Source: an uncultured Flavobacteriaceae bacterium (GTDB lineage: Bacteria; Bacteroidota; Bacteroidia; Flavobacteriales; Flavobacteriaceae). From it: a DNA stretch of 64,000 nt. The DNA lies in assembly GCA_943788165.1 (NCBI GenBank), contig CALSPF010000003.1:186001-250000 (forward strand). Reading direction: 5' to 3'. Made by a program: the position numbers and the translations under genes. Below, piece after piece: positions 44,698 through 54,204 of the stretch (positions within the stretch are counted from its first letter, which is position 1; each line of letters opens with the position of its first letter). The notes under the pieces are model-generated. The model was not told the origin of the DNA. It did no database searches and saw only the letters and a list, made by a program, of their open reading frames with translations.

Positions 44698-45024
44698 ATG
44701 AACATTGAAAACACAAAAGCCCAAATGCGAAAGGGAATTCTAGAGCTTTGTATTTTATCAACAATCGATAAAAAACCAAAGTATTCTTCAGAAATCCTGA
44801 ATCGTTTAAAAGAATCTAAACTACTCGTGGTAGAAGGCACCTTGTATCCCCTACTCACTCGTTTAAAGAACGCCGAACTTCTCGAATACCGCTGGGAAGA
44901 ATCAAATGCTGGTCCGCCCAGAAAGTATTTCACCATCACCAAAGAAGGAAAATCCTTTTTAAAAGAATTGAATAGCTCATGGAGTGACCTCTCCATCGCA
45001 GTAACCACCCTAATCAAAAAATAG
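44698..45024 (+). CDS. PadR-family transcriptional regulator
   Basis: 108 residues, the size of PadR-s1 proteins. Winged-helix domain: GILELCILSTI (about 12-22), EGTLYPLLTRLKNAELLEY (about 46-64) and GPPRKYFTITKEGK (wing, about 73-86). Such regulators commonly repress a neighbouring envelope-stress or transporter gene and themselves. Here the PspC-domain gene starts 4 bp downstream, so it is the probable co-regulated partner. Confidence 0.88.
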   Translation: MNIENTKAQMRKGILELCILSTIDKKPKYSSEILNRLKESKLLVVEGTLYPLLTRLKNAELLEYRWEESNAGPPRKYFTITKEGKSFLKELNSSWSDLSIAVTTLIKK

Positions 45025-45028
45025 AATC

Positions 45029-46702
45029 ATGAACAAAACAATCGACATACATTTAGCGCAAACGCTTTTTTCATTAGATGAGCAAGCCTATATTATTTTA
45101 AAGAAATACCTTGAAAAACTGGAATTAGTTTTTATAAAAACAGAGGGCGGAAAAGATATCCTTGAAGACATAGAAGTACGAATTTCTGAATTATTTAGCG
45201 AAATAAAAACTGGCGAACGTTATGTTATCTCTGTCAATGAAGTGGAACAAGTCATCGAAACACTTGGTTCCCCAGAAGATTTAGCCGGCGAAGAATCCGA
45301 AACTGATGAGGCCAAATCGAATTATACTGAACCCAAAAAACTATTCAGAGATACAGACGATCGCTTTATTGGTGGTGTTGCTGGTGGATTGAGTCACTAT
45401 GTTGGTGTGGACAGCATTTGGGTTCGACTAATTTTACTAATTCTCTTCTTCTCATCAATTGGAGGAGTGGTATTGGTCTATATACTTCTTTGGATCATTG
45501 TCCCAGAAGCAACAACTACTGCCGATAAACTGAAAATGAAAGGAGAACCAGTAAATGTTTCCAACATTAAAAAAAAGATCAAAGAAGAACTGGACCAAGT
45601 AAGCAATACAGTTAAAGAGGTCAATTATGAAAACTTAGGCAATCAATTAAAAAAAAAGTCCAAAAGCTTTTCAGATTTCTTACTCCAACTAGTGAAAGGA
45701 CTTTTTAAACTTGCTGGGCTTTTCACTGGTATCATATTCTTGGTTATATCTAGTATTAGCCTATTGGGACTTTTTATTGGCTCCATCCTTGGCAGTGTTT
45801 TTACAGCCATAATTCCGAATGAGCTGCTGCAATTGGGTGTATCGATGAATTTACCCGTAATTTTTATTGGTTTATTTATTTTCTTGATTGCCGGAATACC
45901 TTTTGTTTTCCTCTTTACACTTGGCCTACATTTATTGGGTAATAGCGGACAAATAATGGGGCGAACACCAAAATTGCTTCTTCTTGGCCTATGGGTTTTT
46001 GCCGCAATTGTGTTATCAATTTTTGGTATAATTGAATCATAAGCATTTGCCGTTACCTCTAAGAAAAGTGAATTGATTGAATGGGAAAACAATGCAGCTG
46101 ACACACTCAAAATTTATGTAAACGAGCACCAAAAATATTCAGAAACTGTTACCCTATTTAACGACTTAACTATCGTTGAAAATGAATTGGGAGAAAGTTA
46201 TCGACTCGACAACAACGTTCGTTTGTACATTGAAAAAAGTAAAGAGGATCAACCTGGACTAACCATTGAGAAAATAGCGAAAGGATGGTCCCAAAAAAAG
46301 GCCATAAAAAATGCAAGCGAAATAGCCTATGTGCATGATTTATTGAACGATAAACTTGTCTTAGATAATTTTTGGATTTCTCCCATCAGCAGCAAAACCA
46401 ATCCAGAGAAAGTTGTCATTAATCTCGCTCTACCCGAAGGTAAATATGTGTTTATTGACAATGATTTTGGTGACTATTTAGCCAAGAAAATTAAAAACGA
46501 TCAAGGTTATTACAGAAAGTGAATCGCTGGTCACTTATGGAAGACGGAAAGAGGAGAACTGGTCTGTCAAGACTGTGAATCTGCCAAAGGAGGTTTGCAT
46601 ATTGATGAAAATGGCCTAGAATAAAATATTTCAGATGACGACTCAAGCTTGGATATAACCATTGATGAAAATGGTTTACAAATCAAAAAAAGCGGAGATT
46701 AA
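45029..46702 (+). pseudogene. PspC-domain membrane protein gene with three in-frame stops
   Basis: One reading frame of 558 codons runs to TAA at 46700-46702 but is interrupted by TAA (46040-46042), TGA (46520-46522) and TAA (46622-46624), with no frameshift. The first 337 residues are intact: N-terminal regulatory part, PspC domain (about 108-165, FIGGVAGGLSHYVGVDSIWVRL cited by FIGGVAGG and its helix) and several membrane helices (about 225-320). The part after the first stop (NAADTLKIYVNEH, DNNVRLYI, LVLDNFWI, ELVCQDCE, HIDENGL) matches the beta-rich C-terminal domain of full-length flavobacterial PspC proteins, about 560 residues long. A truncated 337-residue protein may still be made. 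Confidence 0.75.
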
Positions 46703-46766
46703 AACACTGCGAATACAGAAGAACGAACTCTTTAAAAAAAGCTTGTATGACTCCAATATTTAACAC

Positions 46767-46774
46767 TATATTTG
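46767..46774 (+). promoter_or_regulatory. -7 promoter element of the tRNA-Pro pair
   Basis: TATATTTG, a perfect TAnnTTTG box, ends 12 bp before the first base of the tRNA. No TTG at the ideal distance was found upstream; the nearest is 21 bp away. Confidence 0.5.
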
Positions 46775-46786
46775 CCTACCATTTTT

Positions 46787-46861
46787 CGGGGTGTAGCGTA
46801 GCCCGGTCATCGCGCCTGCTTTGGGAGCAGGAGGTCGCAGGTTCGAATCCTGCCACCCCGA
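46787..46861 (+). tRNA. tRNA-Pro (anticodon TGG)
   Basis: Cloverleaf: acceptor arms CGGGGTG/CACCCCG, anticodon stem CCTGC/GCAGG with loop TTTGGGA (anticodon TGG), T arm with GTTCGAATC, discriminator A. The 3' CCA is not encoded. Confidence 0.95.
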
Positions 46862-46875
46862 CAAAAAATGGAAAA

Positions 46876-46949
46876 CGGGATGTGGCGCAGCCTGGTAGCG
46901 CACACGCCTGGGGGGCGTGGGGTCGCAGGTTCAAATCCTGTCATCCCGA
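46876..46949 (+). tRNA. tRNA-Pro (anticodon GGG)
   Basis: Cloverleaf: acceptor arms CGGGATG/CATCCCG, anticodon stem CACGC/GCGTG with loop CTGGGGG (anticodon GGG), T arm with GTTCAAATC, discriminator A, no encoded CCA. It follows the TGG isoacceptor after 14 bp, so both come from one transcript. Confidence 0.95.
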
Positions 46950-46964
46950 CTCACAAACAACCTT

Positions 46965-46993
46965 AACCACTTGATTAACAGGTGGTTTTTTTA
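46965..46993 (+). terminator. Terminator after the tRNA-Pro pair
   Basis: AACCAC (46965-46970) pairs with GTGGTT (46982-46987), loop of 11, followed by a run of seven T. It lies 16 bp after the second tRNA. Confidence 0.65.
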
Positions 46994-47031
46994 TGCGCTT
47001 TTTTTGTACATTTATACTATAAGATTTATAG

Positions 47032-48156
47032 ATGAAAACACTTCAAAACTTTTTTTTAAGCATCTCAATTCTCGGCGTCATTAGCTGCGATGCACAAGAT
47101 CATGGACCTGCAATCAGCACACCAAAAATACTTGATTACAGTTATGAAATTATTTCCGATAGCATTGATATCCCTTGGGGTTTAAGCATGCTTAGCGCTA
47201 CTGATTTCTTGGTTACTGAAAAAGCAGGGACTATGTATCATATTGTTGATGGTGTAAAAACTATTGTAAAAGGCCTACCCCCTGTCTATGTTCGCGGTCA
47301 AGGCGGATTATTAGATGTAGCGCATTCTCCAGATTACAATGAAGATGGTCTCATCTATTTCACCACTAGTTCTCCCCTTGGAGAAGAAAAAGGTGGGCAC
47401 ACGGCGCTGTATAGTGCACAGTTAAAAAATGATAGTCTGATCAATACTTCCTTGCTCTACAAAGGGGATTTCAACACCAAAAAAGGACAACATTGGGGTT
47501 CACGCATTGCGTTTGACGAAGAAGGCCATGTGTTTTTCTCAATTGGTGACAGAGGAAATCGAGAAGTAAATCCACAAGACATCACACGTGATGGTGGGAA
47601 AATTTATCGTTTAAACCGAGATGGAAGTATTCCAAGCAACAATCCGTTCATTGACAACGAAAATAGTCGAAAAGCAATCTACAGTTATGGTCATCGAAAT
47701 CCGCAGGGTATGATTACTCATCCAGAAACAGGGGAAATCTGGGTGCACGAACACGGACCAAGAGGTGGCGATGAAATCAACATCATCAAGCCCGGGAAAA
47801 ACTACGGTTGGCCTATAATAACCTATGGAATTAATTACAGCGGAACACCCATTACCGACCAAACAAAAAAAGAAGGCATGGAACAACCGCTTTACTATTG
47901 GCTCCCCTCCATCGCTCCCTCCGGTATGGCTTTCTCGACTTCAGACATTTATCCTAAATGGAAAGGAAACCTTTTTGTTGGCTCTCTTCGTTTCGAATAC
48001 TTAGAACGGTTAGAATTGAAAAATAATACTGTAGTAAAACGAGAAAAAGTATTGGATTCTATTGGGCGTGTTCGCAATATAGAACAAGGACCAGATGGCT
48101 ATTTATATCTTGGAGTCGAAGGGAAAGGAATTGTAAAAATAATCCCTAAATCCTAG
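47032..48156 (+). CDS. PQQ-type aldose sugar dehydrogenase
   Basis: 374 residues. Signal sequence with a Cys near residue 19 (GVISC), possibly a lipoprotein. Six-bladed propeller of the soluble glucose/sorbosone dehydrogenase family: WGSRIAFDEEGHVFFSIGDRG (cited by WGSRI and SIGDRG, about 155-175), SYGHRNPQGM (about 222) and HEHGPRGGDEIN (about 243) are the PQQ- and calcium-binding signatures. Oxidises aldoses in the periplasm and passes electrons to a cytochrome, encoded 2 bp downstream. Confidence 0.9.
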   Translation: MKTLQNFFLSISILGVISCDAQDHGPAISTPKILDYSYEIISDSIDIPWGLSMLSATDFLVTEKAGTMYHIVDGVKTIVKGLPPVYVRGQGGLLDVAHSPDYNEDGLIYFTTSSPLGEEKGGHTALYSAQLKNDSLINTSLLYKGDFNTKKGQHWGSRIAFDEEGHVFFSIGDRGNREVNPQDITRDGGKIYRLNRDGSIPSNNPFIDNENSRKAIYSYGHRNPQGMITHPETGEIWVHEHGPRGGDEINIIKPGKNYGWPIITYGINYSGTPITDQTKKEGMEQPLYYWLPSIAPSGMAFSTSDIYPKWKGNLFVGSLRFEYLERLELKNNTVVKREKVLDSIGRVRNIEQGPDGYLYLGVEGKGIVKIIPKS

Positions 48157-48158
48157 AC

Positions 48159-48557
48159 ATGAAAGGTATAAGTCTCTTTTTAATTGGCTCATTCACTGGG
48201 CTGAGCTTATTTTTATATCAGCAAAAGCCATTAGCGCAAAGCATTGCAGACGGGGAAGAAATATACATCGATTTTTGCATGCAATGCCATATGACAAATG
48301 GCGAAGGAGTGCCTGGCACTTTCCCTCCTCTAGCAAATTCCGACTATCTACCAGATATTAACAAAACAATTTATGCACTAAAGTTTGGACTCAAAGGCCC
48401 CATAACTGTAAATGGAAAAGCCTATAATTCTGTAATGGCAAGTCAAGGCTTAGATGATGAGGAAATTGCTGACGTAATGAATTATATTTTACGCAACTGG
48501 GGCAACGAAACCGAAGAAGTAATCACCGAAGAAAAAGTAGCTTCAGTACAAAAATAA
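48159..48557 (+). CDS. Periplasmic c-type cytochrome, probable electron acceptor of the sugar dehydrogenase
   Basis: 132 residues; signal peptide or anchor (1-26), haem-attachment motif CMQCH (Cys40, Cys43, His44) and Met93 in NSVMASQG as the likely sixth ligand; PPLANSDYL near residue 58 is typical of class I mono-haem cytochromes linked to dehydrogenases. Two base pairs after the dehydrogenase stop, so translationally coupled. An acidic C-terminal tail (ETEEVITEEK) follows the domain. Confidence 0.9.
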   Translation: MKGISLFLIGSFTGLSLFLYQQKPLAQSIADGEEIYIDFCMQCHMTNGEGVPGTFPPLANSDYLPDINKTIYALKFGLKGPITVNGKAYNSVMASQGLDDEEIADVMNYILRNWGNETEEVITEEKVASVQK

Positions 48558-48564
48558 CAAAACG

Positions 48565-48864
48565 TTGAATCGATTAAAAAATAGTTTTAGAAAACAAAAC
48601 GCTTACCGCATCGCCTATATTTCGATTGGTGTATTATTCTTGTTTTGGATTCTGTTTCTTGATAGTCATTCATGGTTAACCCACCAAGAGTTAAATACCG
48701 AAATCGAAACCTTACAACAACGAAAAAAAAATCTACAAAAATCCATCGCAAAAGACCAAAAAGCGATTGAACAATTAAACAATCTGGATAGTTTAGAAAA
48801 GTATGCCCGAGAACAATACGGGCATAAAAAAGAAGGGGAAACTATTTTTATCATTGAAAAATAG
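48565..48864 (+). CDS. FtsB/DivIC-like septum formation initiator protein
   Basis: 99 residues starting at a TTG codon; no in-frame ATG exists before the membrane helix. Short cytoplasmic N-terminus, one membrane helix (about 17-37), then a coiled coil with regular heptads (LNTEIETLQQRKKNLQKSI, about 48-66) and the C-terminal EKYAREQYGHKKEGE, a hallmark of the family. A bitopic component of the divisome that interacts with FtsL/FtsQ. Confidence 0.85.
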   Translation: MNRLKNSFRKQNAYRIAYISIGVLFLFWILFLDSHSWLTHQELNTEIETLQQRKKNLQKSIAKDQKAIEQLNNLDSLEKYAREQYGHKKEGETIFIIEK

Positions 48865-48963
48865 ACAGAACTACTTTCAATTCTCTTAAAATTTTCAAAA
48901 GCAAATACAAATAGTTTTTAATAACCGTTGGATAATTGTATTTTTAAAAACTAATAAAAACCC

Positions 48964-49728
48964 ATGGGTAAAGTCATTGCCATTGCCAATCAAAAAGGAG
49001 GAGTAGGAAAAACGACTACGTCGGTCAACCTAGCTTCAGCTTTGGCTATATTAGAAAAAAAAGTACTACTCATTGACGCAGATCCACAAGCGAATGCTAC
49101 TTCTGGTCTAGGGATATCCGTAGAAGATCAAAAAGCAGGCACTTATGAAATGCTGGAACACACGGCAGGTGTAGAAGAAACTATAGTAGCCACTGGTGTT
49201 GAAAACTTGGATTTAATTCCATCTCATATTGACTTAGTTGCCATTGAAATTGAATTGGTCGACAAAAAACAGCGTGAATTCATGCTTAAGAAAGCACTTG
49301 AACCTATTCTAGATCGATATGATTTTATTATCATTGATTGCGCACCTTCTCTGGGGTTGATTACACTGAATGCATTGACGGCAGCTAATTCATTGATCAT
49401 ACCAATTCAATGTGAATATTTTGCGCTAGAAGGTTTAGGTAAACTCTTAAACACTATCAAGAGCGTTCAAAAGATTCACAATGCCTCTTTAGACATCGAA
49501 GGGCTTTTATTAACCATGTATGATGCGCGCCTTCGACTTTCTAACCAAGTGGTAGAAGAAGTAAAAAAACACTTTGGAAAAATGGTATTCAAAACCATAA
49601 TTCAGCGAAACATTCGTTTGAGTGAAGCACCGAGTTATGGTGAAAACATCATTCAATATGACGCAACCAGCAGAGGCGCACAAAACTACCTCAATCTGGC
49701 AGAAGAAGTATTAAACAAAAACAAATAA
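48964..49728 (+). CDS. parA: Chromosome-partitioning ATPase ParA (Soj)
   Basis: 254 residues. Deviant Walker A KGGVGKTTT (about 11-19), DADPQANAT with Asp (about 40), and IIDCAPSLG (about 121). ATP-dependent, nucleoid-bound partner of ParB for chromosome segregation; 5 bp before parB. The size and order are typical of the chromosomal and not the plasmid type. Confidence 0.95.
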   Translation: MGKVIAIANQKGGVGKTTTSVNLASALAILEKKVLLIDADPQANATSGLGISVEDQKAGTYEMLEHTAGVEETIVATGVENLDLIPSHIDLVAIEIELVDKKQREFMLKKALEPILDRYDFIIIDCAPSLGLITLNALTAANSLIIPIQCEYFALEGLGKLLNTIKSVQKIHNASLDIEGLLLTMYDARLRLSNQVVEEVKKHFGKMVFKTIIQRNIRLSEAPSYGENIIQYDATSRGAQNYLNLAEEVLNKNK

Positions 49729-49733
49729 ACACT

Positions 49734-50621
49734 ATGGCAAAGTCAGGAAAAAAACCAGCTTTAGGCCGAGGTCTTTCAGCACTTTTGCAAGATCCCAATA
49801 ATGACATCAAATCTGCTGAAGACAAGAATGCAGACAAAGTTGTAGGTAATGTCTTGGAGTTAGCCATCGAACAAATTGAGGTAAATCCATTCCAGCCTAG
49901 AACACAGTTTAACGAAGACAATTTAAAAGAACTGGCCAGTTCCATTCAAGAATTGGGAATCATTCAACCCATAACAGTGCGTAAAATTGGGTTCAATTCA
50001 TTTCAATTGGTTTCTGGCGAACGGCGTTTTCGTGCTTCCAAGATGATTGGATTAGCAACAATTCCAGCCTATGTTCGCATTGCCAATGATCAAGAATCGC
50101 TTGAAATGGCCTTGGTAGAAAACATTCAACGACAAGATTTAGATCCTATAGAAATTGGTTTATCCTATCAGCGTTTAATCAACGAGATTTCCTTGACACA
50201 AGAACAATTAAGCCAACGGGTAGGAAAAAAACGTTCCACCATTGCCAACTATATGCGATTACTCAAGCTAGATCCCATTGTACAAACTGGAATGCGCGAC
50301 GGTTTCCTTTCCATGGGTCACGGAAGAGCAATTATTAATGTAGAAAAAAGAGAAGACCAACTAGATCTTTATCAAAAAGTAATTAAAGGTGACTTGAGTG
50401 TTCGAAAAACAGAGGCCTTAGTCAAACAACTAAAATCTCCTCCTTCAGAAAAAACAAAGGTGCACACCCCGCCTTATTTGGAAGAAGGAGAAAAAGAGTT
50501 TGCTGCATTTTTTGATTCAGAAGTAAAAATCACCTTTAACAATGAAGGAAAAGGAATTATCCATATTCCCTTTGAATCACAGCAGGAGTTTAGCCGTATA
50601 AAAAAACGCTTAAAAAAGTGA
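49734..50621 (+). CDS. parB: Chromosome-partitioning protein ParB
   Basis: 295 residues. ALGRGLSALL N-terminal motif, ParB/Srx CTPase domain with NPFQPRTQF (about 46) and GERRFRAS (about 97), ENIQRQDLDP (about 126) and the HTH KKRSTIANYMRL (about 164). Binds parS sites and spreads by CTP hydrolysis. No parS palindrome was noticed nearby. It overlaps the next gene by 4 bp. Confidence 0.95.
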   Translation: MAKSGKKPALGRGLSALLQDPNNDIKSAEDKNADKVVGNVLELAIEQIEVNPFQPRTQFNEDNLKELASSIQELGIIQPITVRKIGFNSFQLVSGERRFRASKMIGLATIPAYVRIANDQESLEMALVENIQRQDLDPIEIGLSYQRLINEISLTQEQLSQRVGKKRSTIANYMRLLKLDPIVQTGMRDGFLSMGHGRAIINVEKREDQLDLYQKVIKGDLSVRKTEALVKQLKSPPSEKTKVHTPPYLEEGEKEFAAFFDSEVKITFNNEGKGIIHIPFESQQEFSRIKKRLKK

Positions 50622-51172
50622 AAAATAGCCTCTTTTTAATCTTTTTCCTTTTCTTTTTTTGTGTCAGTCATGCGCAAGATCGGGCAGCACTGGACAGTCT
50701 ACCAAGAAAAATACGCATTAAAAAAGACTATTTAACTCCGTCGAAAGCTGCTTTTTATTCGGCCGTGGTTCCGGGTCTTGGTCAAATTCACACCCGTCGT
50801 TATTGGACGCTTCCTTTTATTTATGGTGGACTTGGAACATCTGCCTATTTTTATCTGTACCAATCCAGGGAAGCCAACAAATACCGTACAGCCTACAAAC
50901 AACGTATTCGGGGAGATTTTTCAGATGAATTTACCTCCAAGATTTTTCAAAACTCACAATTGATCAAAGGAATGGAATTTCATCAAAATTACCGTGATCT
51001 ATCTATTCTATGGTTTGTGGGTATCTATTTACTCAACATATTGGACGCCAATGTTGGGGCCCATTTATTACAATTTAATGTAGACGACACCCTCACTTTT
51101 AAACCCTACTTTAACCAAGAAAACATCTTAGCTGATCCTTCCGTGGGCTTAGCGCTTCAACTAAAATTTTAA
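50618..51172 (+). CDS. DUF5683-family membrane protein
   Basis: 184 residues, starting with GTG that overlaps the parB stop (GTGA). Signal peptide (1-17, ending in HAQ), motif SKAAFYSAVVPGLGQIHTRRYW (cited by VVPGLGQ, about 52) and hydrophobic segments at 57-75 and 122-140. Strongly conserved in position between parB and dapB in Flavobacteriia. Function unknown, presumed envelope protein. Confidence 0.8.
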   Translation: MKNSLFLIFFLFFFCVSHAQDRAALDSLPRKIRIKKDYLTPSKAAFYSAVVPGLGQIHTRRYWTLPFIYGGLGTSAYFYLYQSREANKYRTAYKQRIRGDFSDEFTSKIFQNSQLIKGMEFHQNYRDLSILWFVGIYLLNILDANVGAHLLQFNVDDTLTFKPYFNQENILADPSVGLALQLKF

Positions 51173-51174
51173 GT

Positions 51175-51876
51175 ATGAATATTGCTTTATTAGGTTACGG
51201 ACGCATGGGTAAAGCCATTGAAAAAATCGCACTTGAGCGAGGGCATTCAATAGTTTGTATTGTAGACAAAGAGGTGCAAGAAGGTTCTATTGCAAGCGCA
51301 GATGTCGCAATTAACTTTAGTGTTCCAACGGCTACCGTAGCAAACATCAAAGAAGCTTTTGACAATTCTGTACCGGTGGTGTGTGGCACTACAGGTTGGT
51401 TAGATGCATTAGATCAAGTTCACACACATTGTACTGCTAAGAAAAGTGCTTTTCTGTATGCTTCCAATTTTAGTGTTGGTGTAAATTTATTTTTTAAATT
51501 AAATAAATTGTGTGCACGATTAATGAAAGGACATGAAAATCAATACACTGCCCACCTAGAAGAAACCCATCATGTACACAAACTTGATGCTCCTAGCGGA
51601 ACAGCCATAACCCTCGCAGAAGGAATAGGTGTTGAAAACAACCACTATGGCAACTGGTCGATGGACGAAGAAACCAGTGATCTTAAAATAACCTCGTATA
51701 GGAAAGGAGAAGTACCCGGTACACATGCAATCACCTATGCGTCTACCATCGATCAACTCACCATAGAGCATAAAGCGCACTCTAGAGAAGGCTTTGCCTT
51801 GGGAGCCGTAATTGCTGCTGAATGGCTCAATGGAAAAGAGGGGATTTTCTCCATGAATGATGTACTAAACCTATAA
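51175..51876 (+). CDS. dapB: 4-hydroxy-tetrahydrodipicolinate reductase
   Basis: 233 residues. NAD(P)H site GYGRMGKAI (7-15), CGTTGW (70-75), and EETHHVHKLDAPSGTA with the catalytic His-His and Lys (about 125-140). Makes tetrahydrodipicolinate for lysine and meso-diaminopimelate synthesis. At 233 residues it is slightly short, as in other Bacteroidota. Spaced 2 bp from DUF5683 and 10 bp from lepB. Confidence 0.95.
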   Translation: MNIALLGYGRMGKAIEKIALERGHSIVCIVDKEVQEGSIASADVAINFSVPTATVANIKEAFDNSVPVVCGTTGWLDALDQVHTHCTAKKSAFLYASNFSVGVNLFFKLNKLCARLMKGHENQYTAHLEETHHVHKLDAPSGTAITLAEGIGVENNHYGNWSMDEETSDLKITSYRKGEVPGTHAITYASTIDQLTIEHKAHSREGFALGAVIAAEWLNGKEGIFSMNDVLNL

Positions 51877-51886
51877 CAATACTCTT

Positions 51887-53590
51887 ATGACAATTACACA
51901 ATGGTTCTTGTTTTTTATTGCTGTCCAACTGATTCATTTTGCGGGCACATGGAAACTGTATCAAAAAGCGGGTAAACAAGCTTGGCATGCATTAATCCCA
52001 GTATATAACGCTATCGTTTTGATGGACATAATCCGTCGACCAAAATGGTGGGTAATATTATTATTCATCCCCATCATTAACTTAATGATGTTTCCAGTGA
52101 TTTGGGTAGAGACCTTGCGCAGTTTTGGCAAAGATACAGCAAAAGATATTGCGCTTGGGCTGGTCAGTTTTGGACTGTATATTTATGTAGCAAACTATGA
52201 CCCAAAAACTGTTTATGAAAAAGACAGAAGCCTTGTTCCTAAAAACTGGTTTGACGAATGGGTGAGGGCAATATTGTTTGCTATTATTGCCGCAACCTTT
52301 GTTCATAATTATTTTATCCAGCCCTATATTATCCCAACTGGATCGCTAGAAAAAACATTACTCATTGGGGATTTCCTTTTTGTCAGTAAATTCCATTACG
52401 GCGCAAGAACTCCCACAACAGCTGTTGCTTTTCCAATGGTTCATGACACCCTTCCCATAGTCAAATTAAAGTCTTACATAGATTTTCCACAGCTCCCCTA
52501 TTTCCGTTTACCTGGATTTAAAGACGTTCAACGCAATGAAATTGTTGTCTTTAGTTGGCCTGCAGATACCGTACGACAATTCTTTGTCAAAGAAAAAGGT
52601 GTGCGTAAACCAATCGACAAAAAATCAAACTATGTAAAACGCTGTGTAGGTATTCCCGGAGACACTCTTGAAGTGATCGATGGTTTTGTTTATATTAACG
52701 GAAAACAAAGTATTCTCTCTGAACGTGCAAAAACCCAATATGTGCACTATGCCTATAATGCAAAAGGAGTTTCCTCACGCAAACTCATTGATGAAGGAAT
52801 AAAGGACTTTATGCGTAAATACCGTATTGAAAACATTACGCAACAAACCTATGACGAAATACTTCCTTATATCCATGGAAGAATATCCAATGACATCAAT
52901 AATTTTGTAGTTATTACCCCTCCTGCTGGCTTACCACCTCAATTGATCGGACAGCTTCGCTTAAGGGTAAAAGAGATTCTAGAACCTTCTAAAGAACTAA
53001 TTTTAACCATTGCAGAAGCAAAATTGTTAAACGAAAAACAAGTGTTTGATAGTTTAGTACGAAAAATTAGCAAAGTAAAAACACCCAATACATCCATATT
53101 CCCCAATAGTTTACCCTATGATTGGAATGAAGATAATTTTGGCCCAATCGTTTTACCCAAGGCTGGGTCAGCAGTAAACTTAACTGAAGGAAACCTTCCC
53201 CTCTACAAGAAGATTATTCGCGAATATGAAAACAATAGCCTCAATCTCAAAGATGGACGTATTTTAATCAATGGAAAAGAAGTTAGTAGCTATACATTTA
53301 ACCAAGATTATTATTGGATGATGGGAGATAATCGTCACCGTTCTGAAGACAGCCGCTATTGGGGTTTTATCCCTGAGAATCATATTGTTGGAAAACCTGT
53401 ATTCGTATGGTTCAGTATTGAAGGAATCAACGATGGGATTCGCAACTGGCGTATTCGTTGGGATAGAGTAATGACAACAGTGAAAGGCGAAGGAAAACCA
53501 ATTTCCTTTTTCCCTTACTTCATTGGTACTGTAGTTTTGTGGCAAGTTATTGTGTTTGTCCGTCGCAGAAAACAAACAGCCGTCGACTGA
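51887..53590 (+). CDS. lepB: Signal peptidase I (long Bacteroidota form)
   Basis: 567 residues. Three N-terminal membrane helices (about 5-22, 45-62, 70-90) precede the anchor helix (about 127-147) and the catalytic part. Ser is in IPTGSLEKTLLIGDF (about 150), Lys in SNYVKRCVGIPGDTLEV (about 247), and the last box is MMGDNRHRSEDSRYWGF (about 482). A large insertion (about 280-450) between boxes C and E is typical of Flavobacteriia. Cleaves signal peptides on the outer face of the inner membrane. The stop overlaps the next ATG by one base (TGATG). Confidence 0.93.
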   Translation: MTITQWFLFFIAVQLIHFAGTWKLYQKAGKQAWHALIPVYNAIVLMDIIRRPKWWVILLFIPIINLMMFPVIWVETLRSFGKDTAKDIALGLVSFGLYIYVANYDPKTVYEKDRSLVPKNWFDEWVRAILFAIIAATFVHNYFIQPYIIPTGSLEKTLLIGDFLFVSKFHYGARTPTTAVAFPMVHDTLPIVKLKSYIDFPQLPYFRLPGFKDVQRNEIVVFSWPADTVRQFFVKEKGVRKPIDKKSNYVKRCVGIPGDTLEVIDGFVYINGKQSILSERAKTQYVHYAYNAKGVSSRKLIDEGIKDFMRKYRIENITQQTYDEILPYIHGRISNDINNFVVITPPAGLPPQLIGQLRLRVKEILEPSKELILTIAEAKLLNEKQVFDSLVRKISKVKTPNTSIFPNSLPYDWNEDNFGPIVLPKAGSAVNLTEGNLPLYKKIIREYENNSLNLKDGRILINGKEVSSYTFNQDYYWMMGDNRHRSEDSRYWGFIPENHIVGKPVFVWFSIEGINDGIRNWRIRWDRVMTTVKGEGKPISFFPYFIGTVVLWQVIVFVRRRKQTAVD

Positions 53591-54204
53591 TGCAATTAGT
53601 CCCAACCTATCTTCCAAGCATTGGGTATATGGCAGAGCTAGTGGCACATCCGATTCGTTTCACACTATTGACTAACTACCAGAAGCAAACTTTCCGCAAC
53701 CGCTGTAGTATATATGGTGGAAACGGGAAGTTGAATTTGATCATCCCTGTAGAGCACAACAAAAAAAAGGCACATCAAAAAGACAGTGAAGTCAAAATTA
53801 AATGGGATGAAAATTGGCAAAAACAGCATTGGAAATCAATTGCATCTGCCTACAGTTCTTCTCCTTTTTTTGAGTTCTATGAGGATGAATTAAAAGCCGC
53901 TTTTTTTATGCAACCAAAAACATTAGCAGCATTTAATCAAGGGCTACTCAGATGCATTTTCGAATGGCTCGACCTAGAGGATGAATTTCTGTTTTCTGAC
54001 AAATACAAGGCACTCACACCACTAGAAGAGTATCTATTAAACCCTAAGCAAGAAAGTGACAAATTATTTCCTAAATATGTGCAAGTGTTTGACAACAAAT
54101 ACGGATTCATTCCTAACCTTAGCGTGCTTGATCTAATCTTTAACCTAGGGCCAGAAAGCTGTGATTACCTCGATCAAATGGCTAATCCCAACCAAGGTGA
54201 GTAA
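53590..54204 (+). CDS. WbqC-family protein
   Basis: 204 residues from the ATG at 53590, which overlaps the lepB stop; an ATG at 53539 lies inside lepB and is rejected. Family features: N-terminal PTYLPSIGYMAELV, conserved KQTFRNRCSIYG, and the terminal LNPKQESDKLFPKY. WbqC-like proteins are associated with O-antigen or cell-envelope genes but have no proven biochemical activity. The 3' end overlaps the convergent endonuclease-family gene by 23 bp. Confidence 0.85.
   Translation: MQLVPTYLPSIGYMAELVAHPIRFTLLTNYQKQTFRNRCSIYGGNGKLNLIIPVEHNKKKAHQKDSEVKIKWDENWQKQHWKSIASAYSSSPFFEFYEDELKAAFFMQPKTLAAFNQGLLRCIFEWLDLEDEFLFSDKYKALTPLEEYLLNPKQESDKLFPKYVQVFDNKYGFIPNLSVLDLIFNLGPESCDYLDQMANPNQGE

Noticed and set aside
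46520-46522. TGA in the PspC gene as a selenocysteine or recoded codon
   Set aside because: TAA codons also interrupt the same frame at 46040 and 46622, and there is no SECIS-like structure after the TGA that I can see.
46787-46949. tRNA-Pro pair as an integration site for a mobile element
   Set aside because: No integrase, no direct repeat of the tRNA 3' end, and normal chromosomal genes on both sides.
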